The notes: generated from the letters alone by a model not told the origin. A stretch of DNA of 64,000 bases from Cavia porcellus (GCF_034190915.1 NW_026947638.1:124001-188000); one strand, 5' to 3'; counted from the stretch's first letter, positions 1 through 10,968 are shown. A program made the numbers and translations.

Positions 1-931
1 TTAAAAATAAACAATATCAGTTATAAAAGTAGTACTTTGCATGAAAATGAATGAAATACATGGATTCTCCTATGTTAGAAATCAAAAAAGTATACTGTCC
101 TGTTATTTTGAAACTTCACTAGAATGAAAAACAGTTTTTACAGCTAATAAACATTAAGACGATACTATGAAAAATAGTTGATTTAAATTCCAGACAATTT
201 CAAATCATAAAATATAAATTATAATTTTTACATCTTTACTTTCCTTTATATTTTCATCCACAAAATCTGTGACCAGATCTCCAACACAGAGTTAGAAGTT
301 TGAGCCTCTTGACCTTACAAATCACTACTATTGATGGCCTCAATAAACTTCAGTGTAATTGAAAGATCATGGTTCCCTGTGTAGGTGAACAGTTTAGTGA
401 ATGCTTATTTTGTTATATCAAACTGGAAAATATTAAATTATAAGCCAAGTACTTCCTGGATCAATACAGAACATGTCTCAATTATCACAGCAGGATTTCT
501 CAAACTGCATTTTTTCCATATGGGTATCGCTAGTTATGCATAAGTTAATAGTAGCTTGATAACCAAAACAATACAGAGCCTTACTACATCTGTGGATAAT
601 GTTAGGTAAGGGTAACTGTGATGTTTTCAAGAAACAGTGACTTTTTAATAAACAGATTTAGCTTTATATTATTGTATAGAAAAATATCTTCAGACATAAC
701 TGTTAGATGAATTTTTATTATGAAGTAATTATAGTTGTTATAACTTCAGTAAAATTCAGTATGTAGAACTCTCAGGCATTAAATGTTGGATTGTGCAGAA
801 TGAGGCAGAATTTTTAATATTTATCAGTTTCATGGTAATTATACTCAATGTATTTTATGTTAATGGCTTCCACATGTTTAAAAGAGATTTTATCCACTGT
901 TGAGCTTTATATATCATTTAGAATTAATTAG

Positions 932-1021
932 ATGGGGATACAGCTCAGTGGCACCACCCTTGCCTGTCAAGCTCGAGGTCATGAGTTTGATTCCAAGTAC
1001 CAAAATTAAATAAATAAATAA
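932..1021 (+). repeat. ID-type tRNA-derived SINE, diverged
   Basis: The segment has a box-A-like ATACAGCTCAGTGG, a box-B-like GAGTTTGATTCC, and an A-rich tail (AAATAAATAAATAAAA). This is the layout of a rodent ID element derived from tRNA-Ala. It is diverged from the younger copy at 42287. Confidence 0.7.
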
Positions 1022-2737
1022 AAGTAATCAGAATTATAAAATACTATAATGATTTTGAAATTAAATATTTTTAGTTTTTAGATGTTTCATCGATATACAA
1101 TCTATTTTAAAAGGAAAATTGAATAATTTTAGTAAGTTCCCATGATTCTTCAATCACTATCAAAATCTAACTTTATTACATATATAACCTACCAGTAAGA
1201 AAAGATAAATGCACACTAACAGGGACATCTTTTTCCTCATGGAATTCCTTCAACAAGCTCCAACATACAACCCTGGAAAAATAATAGCATACTTTTTTGT
1301 CTGGTTAAGTCTGTCTGTTGTATATTTCATGTAATGGAAACATACAAAAGATCCCCTATCATAATTGATTTGTTACACTTAACATGATGTTTACAAGGTA
1401 CATTCATGTGATAGAACCTATTAGAACTTAATTCTTTTTTAGTGATGACAATATTGCATCATATTCCTATATAATATATTAAAAATTAATTCAACAATTG
1501 GTGAACAGTTGTGTTGCTTGAAGATTTTGCATTAAAAGGAAAATAAACAGCTCCACAGTGATAGCAGAAGACTTTCATGGCCTATTTCACTCTTATTGAA
1601 AAACCTCAGTGGAATTTACAATAAGAAAATGAATTAAACATCACCACGGAGCAATAAAACCTGACATGGAAATGAATTATTGCCTCCAAGTTTTGTTGGC
1701 ATTTCTGTCTACTTAATTAGATGTGGAATTGCTGGTGTCTCTCGGTTTGAGACTTTGGGTCCTGCAGACTAATGGCAATAGCAGCTACAACACCTCATGG
1801 TATCAGCAGCTGTGTACGAAGCTTCCAATTTTCCCTCATGTCAAATTTTCACATTTTTGTCATAAAGGTAGACACATAAATCAAAAACTTTGTTTCCCTA
1901 TTAATTTTTGTAGCACTACTGTATTATAATTTTAAACCAACCAAATTTCTTGATAAATACAAATCACAACTTATTCATAATGAATATGTAATACATTGTG
2001 TCATACTTTTTATGGAAGATGTGAAATGTTGGTAGAAAAGTAAAAACACATGTAAGTAGTTACACTGATTTTTTTAATCTACAATGCTGCAGTAAAGGTA
2101 AACATACATAAATTTTGATCTGAACTGCTGACTTCTTTCCTGAGTACGTAATATTGTACATATAATGAGATTTTTGTTTCCTGTGACTCTAACAAATCAC
2201 ATATGCATTTCTTTAAATATAGATTGATGTTTAATATAACTGTCTTTTTGCTTCAGATATCAATTTTCTTATGCATATGACAAATGAAAAAATTAAATAA
2301 ATTTTGGTGTGTGAGAATTAATTGATATTGTTGATAAAATTTTATAATTTTGAGAGTAGCAAAATGCTCTGAAAGGAAGATAGATAAGACAGGCACACCA
2401 AAGTATAACTTAAATTTTTTTCTGTTGGTTTGATATTTTACTGAACACTTTACTTTTTCATTAAATGTTTTTGTTTAACTTTCAGGAGTAGAAACCCATA
2501 TTTGATGGTATTATAATGATACTCTCTGGTGAAGTCTAAGTCCTCACTAAAGAAAAATGTAAATGTTTAAAATGAAGCACATAGTATAAACATAATACTT
2601 CACATGAAGTACTTTTAGCTGACCTTCCTATTCAAATAATCATACATTCTATTCCATCATAAATACTTGCATTGTACTTCATTATAGCTTTATACGTTAA
2701 TAGATACAAGTATTTTTAAAACATTATTTTTTCTGAC

Positions 2738-2815
2738 TTTGGGATGTTGTTTAGTGGTAAAACACGTACCTTGCATGAAAATAGCTTTTGATTTAATCCT
2801 CATTATCACCTTAAA
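2738..2815 (+). repeat. ID SINE relic
   Basis: A weak match to the ID body (GGGATGTTGTTTAGTGGTAAAACACGTACCTTGCATG, read in pieces) followed by a degraded box B. It is old and has no clear tail. Confidence 0.45.
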
Positions 2816-3224
2816 AATCTATTATTGTCAAAAATGATGTCATAGTTTTATTGCACTTTAACCTACGGTAATGTTTTCATTGATGTACATTTTTGTGCAT
2901 AATAATTTTAAAATTGCATAAATATTAATACTTTAACTAAATATTCTTACATTTATTCTGAAACTTATAAAATGGATAATAATTTTGGTAAGCAAATGCT
3001 TCCCTACACAAATATTGTATGTAGATAACAAGAAACCCAAGCAGAAAGACCAAGGAGGATAACTATTTTTCAGATCATTTTCAGGCACATAACACCTGCC
3101 ATCTCACAAGCACATCAGACATAGACTTTAGAGATGAAATAAGTGCACTTCACAGATACCTAGACTTTGGTAGTTGGTTAAAAGTGTGCCGCTCTTCTTC
3201 CTTTTCTGACCACCTGATATGGCA

Positions 3225-3560
3225 GACAGTTTGTTTCAGTCCATAATCAGCTGGTTCCAAGGGAGGTGGCCTGACTGAGGGGCAACAGTTCAAGGCTGCA
3301 GAAGACAACAAAGCAACAACAGCAAAAAGGGGAGAACAAACCTCTTTTCCTCTCTTATATTGTACGCAAGCTCTCCACCTTCTGCTGGTCTAACACTCAC
3401 ACCCTCTGCCCCTCTCTTGCACAGTCTCAGAACTTTTCCCAAGTGAGGACCCTGACCCCCTGCTGAGTCCCTTAAACTTCTAAACTTTTCAAATTGACAC
3501 AGACAATATCCTAGAGCCCTAAGGGCATGTCCTCTACACTGTAGGATGTAGAAGTGCTGA
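3225..3560 (-). repeat. Possible MaLR-type LTR fragment, old
   Basis: The phrase TTCAGTCCATAATCAGCTGGTTCC resembles, in antisense, the internal part of MaLR LTRs seen better preserved elsewhere in the window. The remainder is a GC-richer, pyrimidine-rich stretch with no coding signal. The assignment is tentative. Confidence 0.3.
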
Positions 3561-3637
3561 GTTATCCATATAAGCTGCTAAATTTCTCTAGTCGACGCAC
3601 TGCAAGGTTTTGGGGAGCAAGAGAGACCCACGGAATA

Positions 3638-3643
3638 TTTGCT
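3638..3643. repeat. Target-site duplication, left copy (TTTGCT)
   Basis: These six bases immediately flank the provirus and recur exactly at 12423-12428. A 6-bp duplication is what betaretroviral and IAP-type integrases make. It shows that the two LTRs belong to a single insertion that has not been rearranged. Confidence 0.95.
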
Positions 3644-4074
3644 TGTCGGTGTCGGTCCCGGCCGGCAGGAAAAACACACGACAAGAGTTGTAGGCGGACA
3701 ACCTTTCCGTTTATTCTCTCTCTCCGTATAGCCTGCTCCGGGATCTTCGATCCCGCCCGAGGGAAGCCTCCTCTGGTCCGCTCTCTGTGGCTCCCTGCGT
3801 GCTTCTCTCAGCGATTTTCCTTCCTATTCTGCCTCTCCCCAAGGGTGGCACCAGTATATATACGGATACAGTGTCCAATCATATTAAAGTAGGCAAGGCA
3901 AGCTGATTGGCTAACGTCAGTTGTTGCTGGGCGGACTATCTTACAGGGCGTGTTGTTTACTAGGCAGGAAGCAGGACATGAGCGCCATCTTGGCACACTC
4001 GATGGGAGGGGTAATCTAGCTCAGGCTTCACTCTTTCCTACAGGCCTCATATCACCCGGCCAGGGCCCCCAACA
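3644..4074 (-). repeat. 3' LTR of the provirus (431 bp)
   Basis: Read on the minus strand it starts TGTTGGGGGCC and ends CCGACA. It differs from the 5' LTR at four positions. Three of them (3728, 3789 and 4058, approximate) lie in CpG dinucleotides, which is the expected early decay of a methylated insertion. It holds a TATATATA box at 3855-3862 and an AATAAA signal at 3710-3715 (minus strand), which would end the viral transcript. Confidence 0.96.
3710..3715 (-). terminator. Polyadenylation signal AATAAA in 3' LTR
   Basis: TTTATT on the plus strand reads AATAAA on the viral strand. It lies about 140 bases after the LTR TATA box and 66 bases before the LTR end. This fits an R-region poly(A) signal in a short betaretroviral LTR. 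Confidence 0.8.
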
Positions 4075-4088
4075 TCTCCCCCTTCTTT
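4075..4088 (-). promoter_or_regulatory. Polypurine tract (plus-strand primer)
   Basis: On the viral strand this is AAAGAAGGGGGAGA, all purines, directly abutting the TG of the 3' LTR. This is the standard site where RNase H leaves the primer for plus-strand DNA synthesis. Confidence 0.95.
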
Positions 4089-4178
4089 ATTTATTAAGAT
4101 AGAGTGGTCCGTGGGTCCATTTAAGGTGTCTAGGAGTGGGCCTACTCTGTAGGCCGAGGCATGAGAGAATGTAGAGGT

Positions 4179-4490
4179 CTATACCCTGTTGTGCATCACC
4201 TTGTTTTGTGCATATCCTTGGCCCAGGACCATGCTCAAGGTGAGTGGTTTATTTTTTCGCAGGGCCAGGCTTTTGTGAACCGAACCTGGATGCATATAGA
4301 CATTTATTCCTGTCTTCCCCCCAACCTTTGAGGCGGATGGCAGTGTAGTATCCTTGGTTTCGCATCTCAATGTCACTAATTTTACTCCCGGAAGGACCCT
4401 CGGCCTTATAGGCCAGGTATATCGGAGTGGAGCCTGTCTTAGGTTGATCAGGAGAACTTTTCTCGTCTTACCCGTTATTGGCTTGCCCAC
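4179..4490 (-). CDS. Unrecognised 103-codon ORF between env and 3' LTR
   Basis: An ATG-started open frame lies wholly in the roughly 490-base gap between the env stop and the polypurine tract. The predicted product is basic, starts MGKPITGKTRK, and has no membrane segment, signal peptide or motif that I recognise. Some betaretroviruses place an accessory gene or an RNA export element in this position, but nothing here matches one. It may simply be a chance frame in a region that functions as RNA. Confidence 0.25.
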   Translation of the reverse strand: MGKPITGKTRKVLLINLRQAPLRYTWPIRPRVLPGVKLVTLRCETKDTTLPSASKVGGKTGINVYMHPGSVHKSLALRKNKPLTLSMVLGQGYAQNKVMHNRV

Positions 4491-4568
4491 TCAACTCTTA
4501 AAGCTGATGTTTTTGGGGGAGATACGAAGGGGTCTGCCGAGTGACACTGAGGAACTAAGTAATCACCA

Positions 4569-6479
4569 TTAGAGTCGTGTCCTCTTAGCCTGAGCCCAGA
4601 AAGCACTAGGTGTGGAATCCCCTTGACTCTGGGCCAGCAATATCATCAGTGTCATATGTGTCTTTTGGGTCGTCCTTATCGACCGCAGGCACCTGAGGGT
4701 CACGAGAGCGACAACCATGAGAACAAGAATGATCCCATACACAAGAAGTGATGAGGGTTTGAAGAAGGAGCCCATCTGGCCTAGGACATCATCAAAAAAG
4801 GAGGCTGTAAGTATAGGTATTTTTATCTGATCTAGCTGCCGGATGGTCATATCTAGGCGCACGCTAGCATTCCAAAAGGAGGAATTGTAGGTGGTGAGAA
4901 CATAATCCTGAAATTGCCTGTAGGCCGAACGGTTAACCTGAATGGGGGTAACGCATAACTGGGTGAATGCCCATCTGGCGTCACACAAATTGTTAGCCAC
5001 CTCCCAAAGTTTTTGGACTTTTTGGGCAATTAGATCGACCTGCTGCTGTAGTGCCATTATGGCGTTGTGTTGGAGGAGGTTAACTTTTTGTTGTTTCCTC
5101 AGCGCCAAGGAGGTGGTGTCTGTAAGATTGGCAAAGGCCTGTGCCGTTAGCGTGGACTGAGTCAGAGCAACGGCAGCCGTCACAGCCGTCGCAGTCAGAG
5201 TCACGAACAGTGCTGTCAGGGCCGCTGTGATCCCAAAATCTCTCTTATGCCTGAGCATGGGTAGCTGGTCCTGTTGGTAGACGGGGTGAACCCAAACAGA
5301 TTTGTTAAAGGGAACCCACATCAGTGGGGGTCGAAGAGCCAACATAGCATATGGGAAAGACCCATTTTAGCAGTTTCCTGTAAAACAAGATTGGTTACTG
5401 TATTTGAAGGTGATGTCAACAGAGAACACCCATAAGTAGGGCGGTTTTACACATGCAGCCTCAGAGTTAAGGGTGACATTGGTGGTTTTATTAGAGGCAG
5501 AGGCGTTAATAGCGAGCACAGGTCTTAAGTCTATGTAGGCTCCCGTGGAGAGGCACAACCAATTTTTATTAAGGGGGAAGGGGAAACTTGTTGCCAAATT
5601 GTTGTTTATTTTTTTGTAGGGCTCCCACCAAGTCACAGCGCCACCAAAATATTGGTGTCGCTGTGACTCCCACCCAGTTACAGTGAGTATGTCTGTACCG
5701 GGTGGAAGAGAGAACCGGGACCACCAAGACATGTTTAGATAAGTAACTCCCACACCATCGACAGTGTAGGGCTGCCACGAAAGTTGTGACAGGTTTACCA
5801 TCTGTCTTTTACGGCTTGGGGATACACGGTACGGGCATGTGGGAAAATCGGGACGGGTGTGCATGGCTGCTCGGCGTCTATAGGCTAGTTGGCTAGTGTG
5901 TTTACCCAAACATTTAGGCGGATGCAGAAATGGGGCGGACAGCTTTACCGTCAGGGAGGTGTCGTGCCATTTTATAAAGAGGGGCAGGAAGCCTATGCAT
6001 GATCCCAGATGACATGAGGGGTTGTTAACAGTGGAAAAGATGACCACATCATTAGTGATGGGGAGGTTAAAACGTATGGGTTTGATGGTTAGCGGTATAT
6101 CTGGTATGTAGGGCAATCTGGCGGAGCAGTTTTTTGTGTACAGCTTTGGGAGAGAGGGGGCTGTAGTAGAAATAGTGGCCAGCGCTGGCGGATGGTGTAT
6201 TGCCGCCCACACCAGGTCTGCTCCTATTTTAGTGGTGGTGGTGAGCATCAGAGCCAGGAGGAAAGGGGTTGCCGGGAGGCGGCGTGGCCTAGCCATTCTG
6301 GCTGCGCCGTACCCTAAAAGAGAGCCAATTACTATAGAGAGCATAATCATTATTGTGCTCCAGAAGTCATACGGTATCACTCGGTCGAGCAGCAATATCT
6401 TGGTTGGACCGATCTTGACCGGGCTGTTCGTTGCCGTTGAGTTTTGGAGTGTCCCCTGTATTGTGCTCTGTTGGATTTG
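4569..6479 (-). pseudogene. env: env: envelope glycoprotein, broken by one in-frame stop
   Basis: One reading frame runs from just after a TAG at 6480-6482 to the stop at 4569, interrupted by TAA at 5367-5369. The upstream part (ORF 6395-5367) is the surface subunit, with several N-X-S/T sites and a VKPPYLWVF stretch near its end. The downstream part holds a furin-type RHKR site (codons ending at 5241), a hydrophobic Ala/Thr-rich fusion peptide, a heptad-like helix, a C-X9-C loop, a membrane helix starting near 4750 and a tail of about 39 residues. There is no CX6CC motif, so this is a betaretroviral rather than a gammaretroviral TM. The open frame lacks an early ATG, so its leader may be in another frame (see 6377-6622). 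Confidence 0.88.
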
Positions 6480-6622
6480 CTACGCGCGTCAGCCGTTTTG
6501 GAACCCACAATGGTTTTCTTCCTGGTTTCTGTGGGAAAACACAAACCGCACCTCGGTTTTAGCTGACTACTGGATCTGGGCCCATCCATTGTCCCGTCAG
6601 GACATTTTTCTATTTTACCCAT
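6377..6622 (-). CDS. Arg-rich 81-codon ORF at the pol-env junction, possible Env leader or Rec/Rem-like
   Basis: The ORF starts with ATG at 6622, overlaps the last codons of pol, and runs into the start of env in a different frame. Its second half is strongly basic (SKTQRQRTARSRSVQPR). In related betaretroviruses an arginine-rich leader of Env, or its spliced form, acts as a nuclear RNA-export protein. Position and composition fit that role. Because it is out of frame with the surface subunit, either a frameshift separates leader and SU in this copy or the frame is fortuitous. Confidence 0.4.
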   Translation of the reverse strand: MGKIEKCPDGTMDGPRSSSQLKPRCGLCFPTETRKKTIVGSKTADARSKSNRAQYRGHSKTQRQRTARSRSVQPRYCCSTE

Positions 6623-9026
6623 CTCTTATTGCCAGGAGATGGATTACAATGTTCCATAGCTGGGGAGTGGTTGTTGTTATTTAGGTTTAAAAAATTGTAT
6701 GTGAACAGTGCCATGGAGAGCCGTGCCTTTGGGGGCAGGCCCTGGCTTACTCCCCCTTTTTGTTTTTGTAGAATTTGTTTAAGGCTTTTATGAGCCCTTT
6801 TAATGATTTTTTGACCTTGGGGATTGTATGGGATACCATGTTTTAATTGAACCCCCATTTTTTTGTAGAACTCATTAAAGGCTTTGCCTGTATAGGCTGG
6901 TCCATTATCAGTTTTTAATATTTTTGGTTTGTCCCATGTGGCCCAAGCTGCCAGGCAATGATTGATCACATGAGACACTTTTTTACCTGTTTTTGCAGTC
7001 GCGAATATAATATGGGAACAGGTGTCCGTGGAGACATGGACATATTTAAGAGATCCAAATTCTGTCATGTGTGTGACATCCATTTGCCAAGTATCGCCAG
7101 GAATCAACCCCCTGGGGTTAACTCCCGTTGATACGGCAGGCGTGTATGTGGCGCATGAGCCGCATAGTCGCACGATGTCTCGCGCGTCAGCCCTGGATAT
7201 GTGGTACTGGTTGGCTAGCGTCCTGGCGTTGACATGAAATTTGTCATGGAACTGACGGGCTTGCTCTATTGGAGATAACATATTGAAAATCCATAACGGG
7301 CGAGTGGCCACGTCAGCAGCCGCATTGCCCTGTACCATGGGCCCTGGTAGGCATGTATGTGCTCTTATGTGAGTGATGTATATTTTGTTGTGTCTATTTA
7401 TGAGCAATGTCTGGATAGACAGAAACAAATTAGTCACTTTGGAGGTTGGCTTAATCGGGCCTGCAGTCTCAAGGACCTGTATGGCATTGATCACATATTT
7501 TGAATCAGAGATAATATTAAGGGCTCCTGGGAACTTTTCGAGGACGGTTTGTATAATCTGTAACTCTACCACTTGCGGTTGATCCGGTTTAAATTGTATG
7601 CTGATCGGAGGCATACCTGAAACCACATAGGCCCCTATCCCGGTTTTTGACCCATCAGTATAGACCGTTGTTGCAGGAGTAAGGGGTGCAGGGGCGGTGA
7701 TTTTTGGAAATATCACCGGATGTTGAGTAACGAACTGTAGTATAGGGTCCTTGGGGAACTGATTGTCTATCTCCCCAAGAAAAACACATCTCAGGATGGC
7801 CCAAGTATCTATGCAAGCAGTCAGGATTTTTATTTGAGAAGCGGTATAAGGCACCCGAATAGCATGAGGCGTGGAGCCAAAATGTTGGATAGCTCTACCA
7901 TGTGCCTCCAGAGCCAGGGAAGCAACTGTTTTTGGGTAATGTTTAATAATCTTGGCAGGTGAAACCTTAGGGTGCACCCACAGAAGTGGTCCTTTCTGCC
8001 AAATCACTGCCGTGGGCTGAGAACTGGTCTGCAGCAAGCAGACCTCAAAAGGCTGTTTTGGGTCAATTTTTTGTAATGTAGCTTTGCTTAGGGCCTCTTT
8101 TATCTTTTTTAGAGCAACTCTGGCTTCTGGGGTGAACTCCCTAGGGGAGGCAATATCCGGATCTCCTCTCAGGAGATCAAACAGGGGCTTTAAGTCCGAA
8201 TTAGGGATGTGCAAGTAAGGTCTGATCCAATTTATATCTCCCAGTAACCTTTGTATGTCATTTAGGGTTGTAAGATTATCTGTTTTGATGGTTACCTTCT
8301 GTGGAGAAATCGATGTAGGGGAGACTTTGGTACCCAAGTAGGTTACTATGTCTCCTCCCTGAATCTTGTCAGGGGCAATATGTAAATTGGCCTTTTTCAG
8401 GGCCTTGACCAGTTGGCCTAGCATATCTTTTAACCTATTTATATCTTTTGCACTGATCAGCAGATCATCTATGTAATGAATACACCTAACTCTGGGGAAG
8501 GCCTCGCGTAAGGGGGCCAGTAGAGAATTGAGATAAATCTGACACATGGTGGGACTATTGGCCATACCCTGGGGTAATGTAACCCACTCGTACCTCTGAT
8601 CAGGACTTTCTTGGTTAATGGTGGGTAGGGTAAAGGCGAATCTATGGGTGTCTTCTGGATGCAGGGGGATTGAGAAGAAACAGTCTCTAAGATCTATAAC
8701 ATAAACTGGCCAGGACTGAGGGATGGCCGAAAGAGCTGGCAGCCCCCTCTGGATCGCCCCTAGGGGTTGCATCTGTGTGTTGACTGCCCTTAGATCATGG
8801 AGCAGCCTCCACTTACCTGATTTCTTTTTAATAACAAAAACAGGGGTATTCCAAGGGGAGGTTGATGGCTTTATGTGCCCTGCCTGAAACTGGGTTTTGA
8901 CTATCTCAGTTAATGCTAAAAGCTTTTCCCTGGGTAGGGGCCACTGAGGTACCCAAACCGGATTTTGGGATTTCTAAGTGATCTTAATTGGAGTGGGCAG
9001 GAGAACTTTCTCAGTGGCCCCTAGGA
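6610..9026 (-). pseudogene. pol: pol: reverse transcriptase, RNase H, integrase; one in-frame stop
   Basis: The frame is entered by -1 shift at 9027-9033 and ends at TAG 6610-6612. A TAG at 8974-8976 interrupts it near the start of RT; beyond this it is open to the end. Counting residues from the ATG at 8772: the fingers segment lies upstream of it, the motif A aspartate is about residue 27, and the catalytic YIDD is at 100-103. RNase H has YTDGS at 370-374 plus Asp422 and Asp486. Integrase has the zinc-binding His508/His512 and Cys536/Cys539, then Asp564 and Asp621 of the DDE triad. The third acidic position, 36 residues on (657), is Lys, so integrase should be dead even without the stop. 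Confidence in the family is high. Confidence 0.93.
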
Positions 9027-9947
9027 AAAACCCAGCCCGTGTCTACCTTTTCTCTTTTTTACAGGTACGGGAGATGTCCGGCCCTGCAGGGCAGAGCCCA
9101 GGCCCTTGCCGGGGACATATCCCTGATTTTTAAGTATACCCTTGGCTTGGGGAGAGCAGGTGGATGTAAGAGTGACATCCATCTGAGTGAGGATGTCTCT
9201 TCCCCACAAGGATATCGGCAGCTGTAGAACAAAAGGTTGAAAATGTCCTTGGTGACCCTCCTCATCACCCCAAGGCAGGGTCACGGCACTAACCTGGGGG
9301 GCAGCCACCATCCCCAATCCTTGGAGTGTGTTATCAGCTGTGTTGGTAGGCCAGCTAGAAGGCCAGTCTTTCTTGGAGACAATGGAGCGGTCTGCCCCTG
9401 TATCCAGGAGTCCTGTTATCTTTTTACCATTAACCCTGAGCGAGAGCATGGGTCTTTTATCAAGAGTCATATGAAGTCCTTTAAAAATTTCTCTAGAGGA
9501 GCCAAATCCCTGATCCCCTCTAACCCGTTGTCTAGACTGGAATCTCTCATGGAGACTGGGGAGCAATAAAAGTTGTGCTATCTTATCCCCCTCATTAATC
9601 ACTATGGTCCCTACATGAGATTGTACCATAATCTTAATGTTTTTTGTGTAGTCTGAGTCTATAACTCCAGGGATCACGGTAAGGCCCTGGAGGGCTGTGG
9701 AGGACCGTCTAATCACTAAACCAACTGACTTTTCAGGTAGCGGTCCTTTGAAGGTGGTCCCAACCACCTGAACGCCCATATCGGGTGTTAATAGGAGTCT
9801 GGAGGCGACACAGAGGTCCACGCCTGCTGACCCAGGGGTAGCCCTTGTGGGGGGGTGCCACCTTGTGCTGTCTTGTCTAGGGGGTGGGGGCCCATCCGTA
9901 GGGAGGGCCCCCTCTGGCCGTTTTTTGGCTCTGGAATCTCCCTGCCA
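9021..9947 (-). CDS. pro: pro: dUTPase-protease frame, open
   Basis: This frame is open from after a TAG at 9948-9950 to the stop at 9021 and has no early ATG, as expected for a product made only by frameshifting from gag. The first part is a dUTPase-like domain, with motif III seen as GVIDSDYTKN. Next comes an aspartic protease with DTGADRS at the active site (about 9404-9384) and a GRDIL segment. Last is a glycine-rich G-patch (QGYVPGKGLGSALQG), a betaretroviral hallmark. It is the only one of the main viral frames without an internal stop. The dUTPase lacks an obvious motif V, so its activity is doubtful. Confidence 0.92.
   Translation of the reverse strand, partial: WQGDSRAKKRPEGALPTDGPPPPRQDSTRWHPPTRATPGSAGVDLCVASRLLLTPDMGVQVVGTTFKGPLPEKSVGLVIRRSSTALQGLTVIPGVIDSDYTKNIKIMVQSHVGTIVINEGDKIAQLLLLPSLHERFQSRQRVRGDQGFGSSREIFKGLHMTLDKRPMLSLRVNGKKITGLLDTGADRSIVSKKDWPSSWPTNTADNTLQGLGMVAAPQVSAVTLPWGDEEGHQGHFQPFVLQLPISLWGRDILTQMDVTLTSTCSPQAKGILKNQGYVPGKGLGSALQGRTSPVPVKKRKGRHGLGFS
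9027..9033 (-). promoter_or_regulatory. pro-pol -1 frameshift site G_GGT_TTT
   Basis: On the viral strand the heptamer GGGTTTT is phased as G GGT TTT in the pro frame, followed by TCC and then the pro stop TAG. A -1 slip here enters the pol frame exactly, since 9027 and the pol ATG at 8772 are in phase. It matches the X_XXY_YYZ rule. Confidence 0.85.
9886..9912 (-). promoter_or_regulatory. Stem-loop downstream of gag-pro slippery site
   Basis: On the viral strand GGGGGCCC (9912-9905) can pair perfectly with GGGCCCCC (9893-9886) across an 11-base loop. The stem begins 7 bases after the slippery heptamer, the spacing typical of -1 frameshift stimulators. A pseudoknot is possible but I did not fold the RNA. 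Confidence 0.8.
9920..9926 (-). promoter_or_regulatory. gag-pro -1 frameshift site A_AAA_AAC
   Basis: The viral strand reads AAAAAAC with AAA and AAC as in-frame gag codons (Lys-Asn in nucleocapsid). A -1 slip moves ribosomes into the open pro frame, whose nearest upstream stop lies at 9948-9950. Phase, sequence and downstream stem all agree. Confidence 0.92.
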
Positions 9948-10968
9948 CTAATACGGTTTCCCTGGGCATCAAAAACTGATCTGTAATCTTTTGCTTTGTG
10001 AGAACCTTTACCGCACCTTTCGCAGGTCCCCGTTTGTTTGTCTGATTCCTGTCTTCTGGGTATAAATTCCCCCCGTCTAGTCTTGGGGCAGTTTTTTTTT
10101 ATGTGGTTAGGATCCCCACACTGAAAGCACCCCCTGGGCTTACCAGGGTCATTAGCCTTTTGAGGTCTTGTCTGTCGTAAAGCGGCAGCTAAAAGGGCAG
10201 CCACGCCTGAGTTGGACAGTGGCCCTCCTATTTCTCTGCAAATTTTGATCCAAGCTTTTATGTTTTTACCCTTGTGGGGCGCTATGGCTGCCCTGCAGTC
10301 CTTGGTGCACTGCTCAAAGATCAACTGTTTAACAAGAGGAGCAGCAGCAATCGGATCTGGAAAGAGTCTATCAGCTGTCTCTTGCATTCTGGCCACAAAA
10401 TCTACAAAAGGTTCTGCGCTGCCCTGAACAATTTTAGAGAGGCATTGTGAGGCCGCTCCTGTGTTGTTTACCTGCTTTCAGGCACGAATGCCTATGTTGT
10501 GTATTTGTTTATATACACCTGGAGGGAATCTGGTTTGATCTTGGGCGTATTGACCCTTACCCATAAGCATGTCCTCATTTTGTCCCCTATGGCCCCTAGC
10601 CGCATTTTTCTCAGCCTGCTCGGCAGCAAACTCAGTACACCAGGCGCGCCAGTCCAGAAAAGCCCCGGGGGCCAGGCAGGCTTTAGCCAGCTGGGTCCAA
10701 TCACTGGGCGTCAGGAAACCACCGGCGGACAGATTTTTCAACATTGTTATAGTGTAAGGAGCAGTAGGGCCAAACGTGGCAACCGCAGTTTTGAGCTCCT
10801 TAATTTGCTTAATCTCCAGTGGTTCCCAGTGATTGGGTCCTTGGCCTTGCGCCAGGTGTACCGGATAGAACCCACATTGTTTGTACTCATTTGCCCCGTG
10901 GGGGATTTGTTCCATCTTAAATGTCCACCTACGAAAGTACTTTTTTTGGGACCTTGGTACTTTCTCAC

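Larger units (their letters stand above)
1..3180. other. AT-rich intergenic DNA
   Basis: No open frame here looks like a protein. Apart from the two decayed ID SINE relics listed separately, I see only AT-rich unique-looking sequence. Confidence 0.6.

Noticed and set aside
3554..3892. 112-codon plus-strand ORF across the 3' LTR border
   Set aside because: It crosses the host-provirus junction and is antisense to the LTR, so it arises by chance.
6136..6684. 182-codon plus-strand ORF opposite pol and env
   Set aside because: It is a shadow on the opposite strand of the viral genes, with no promoter or protein-like features.
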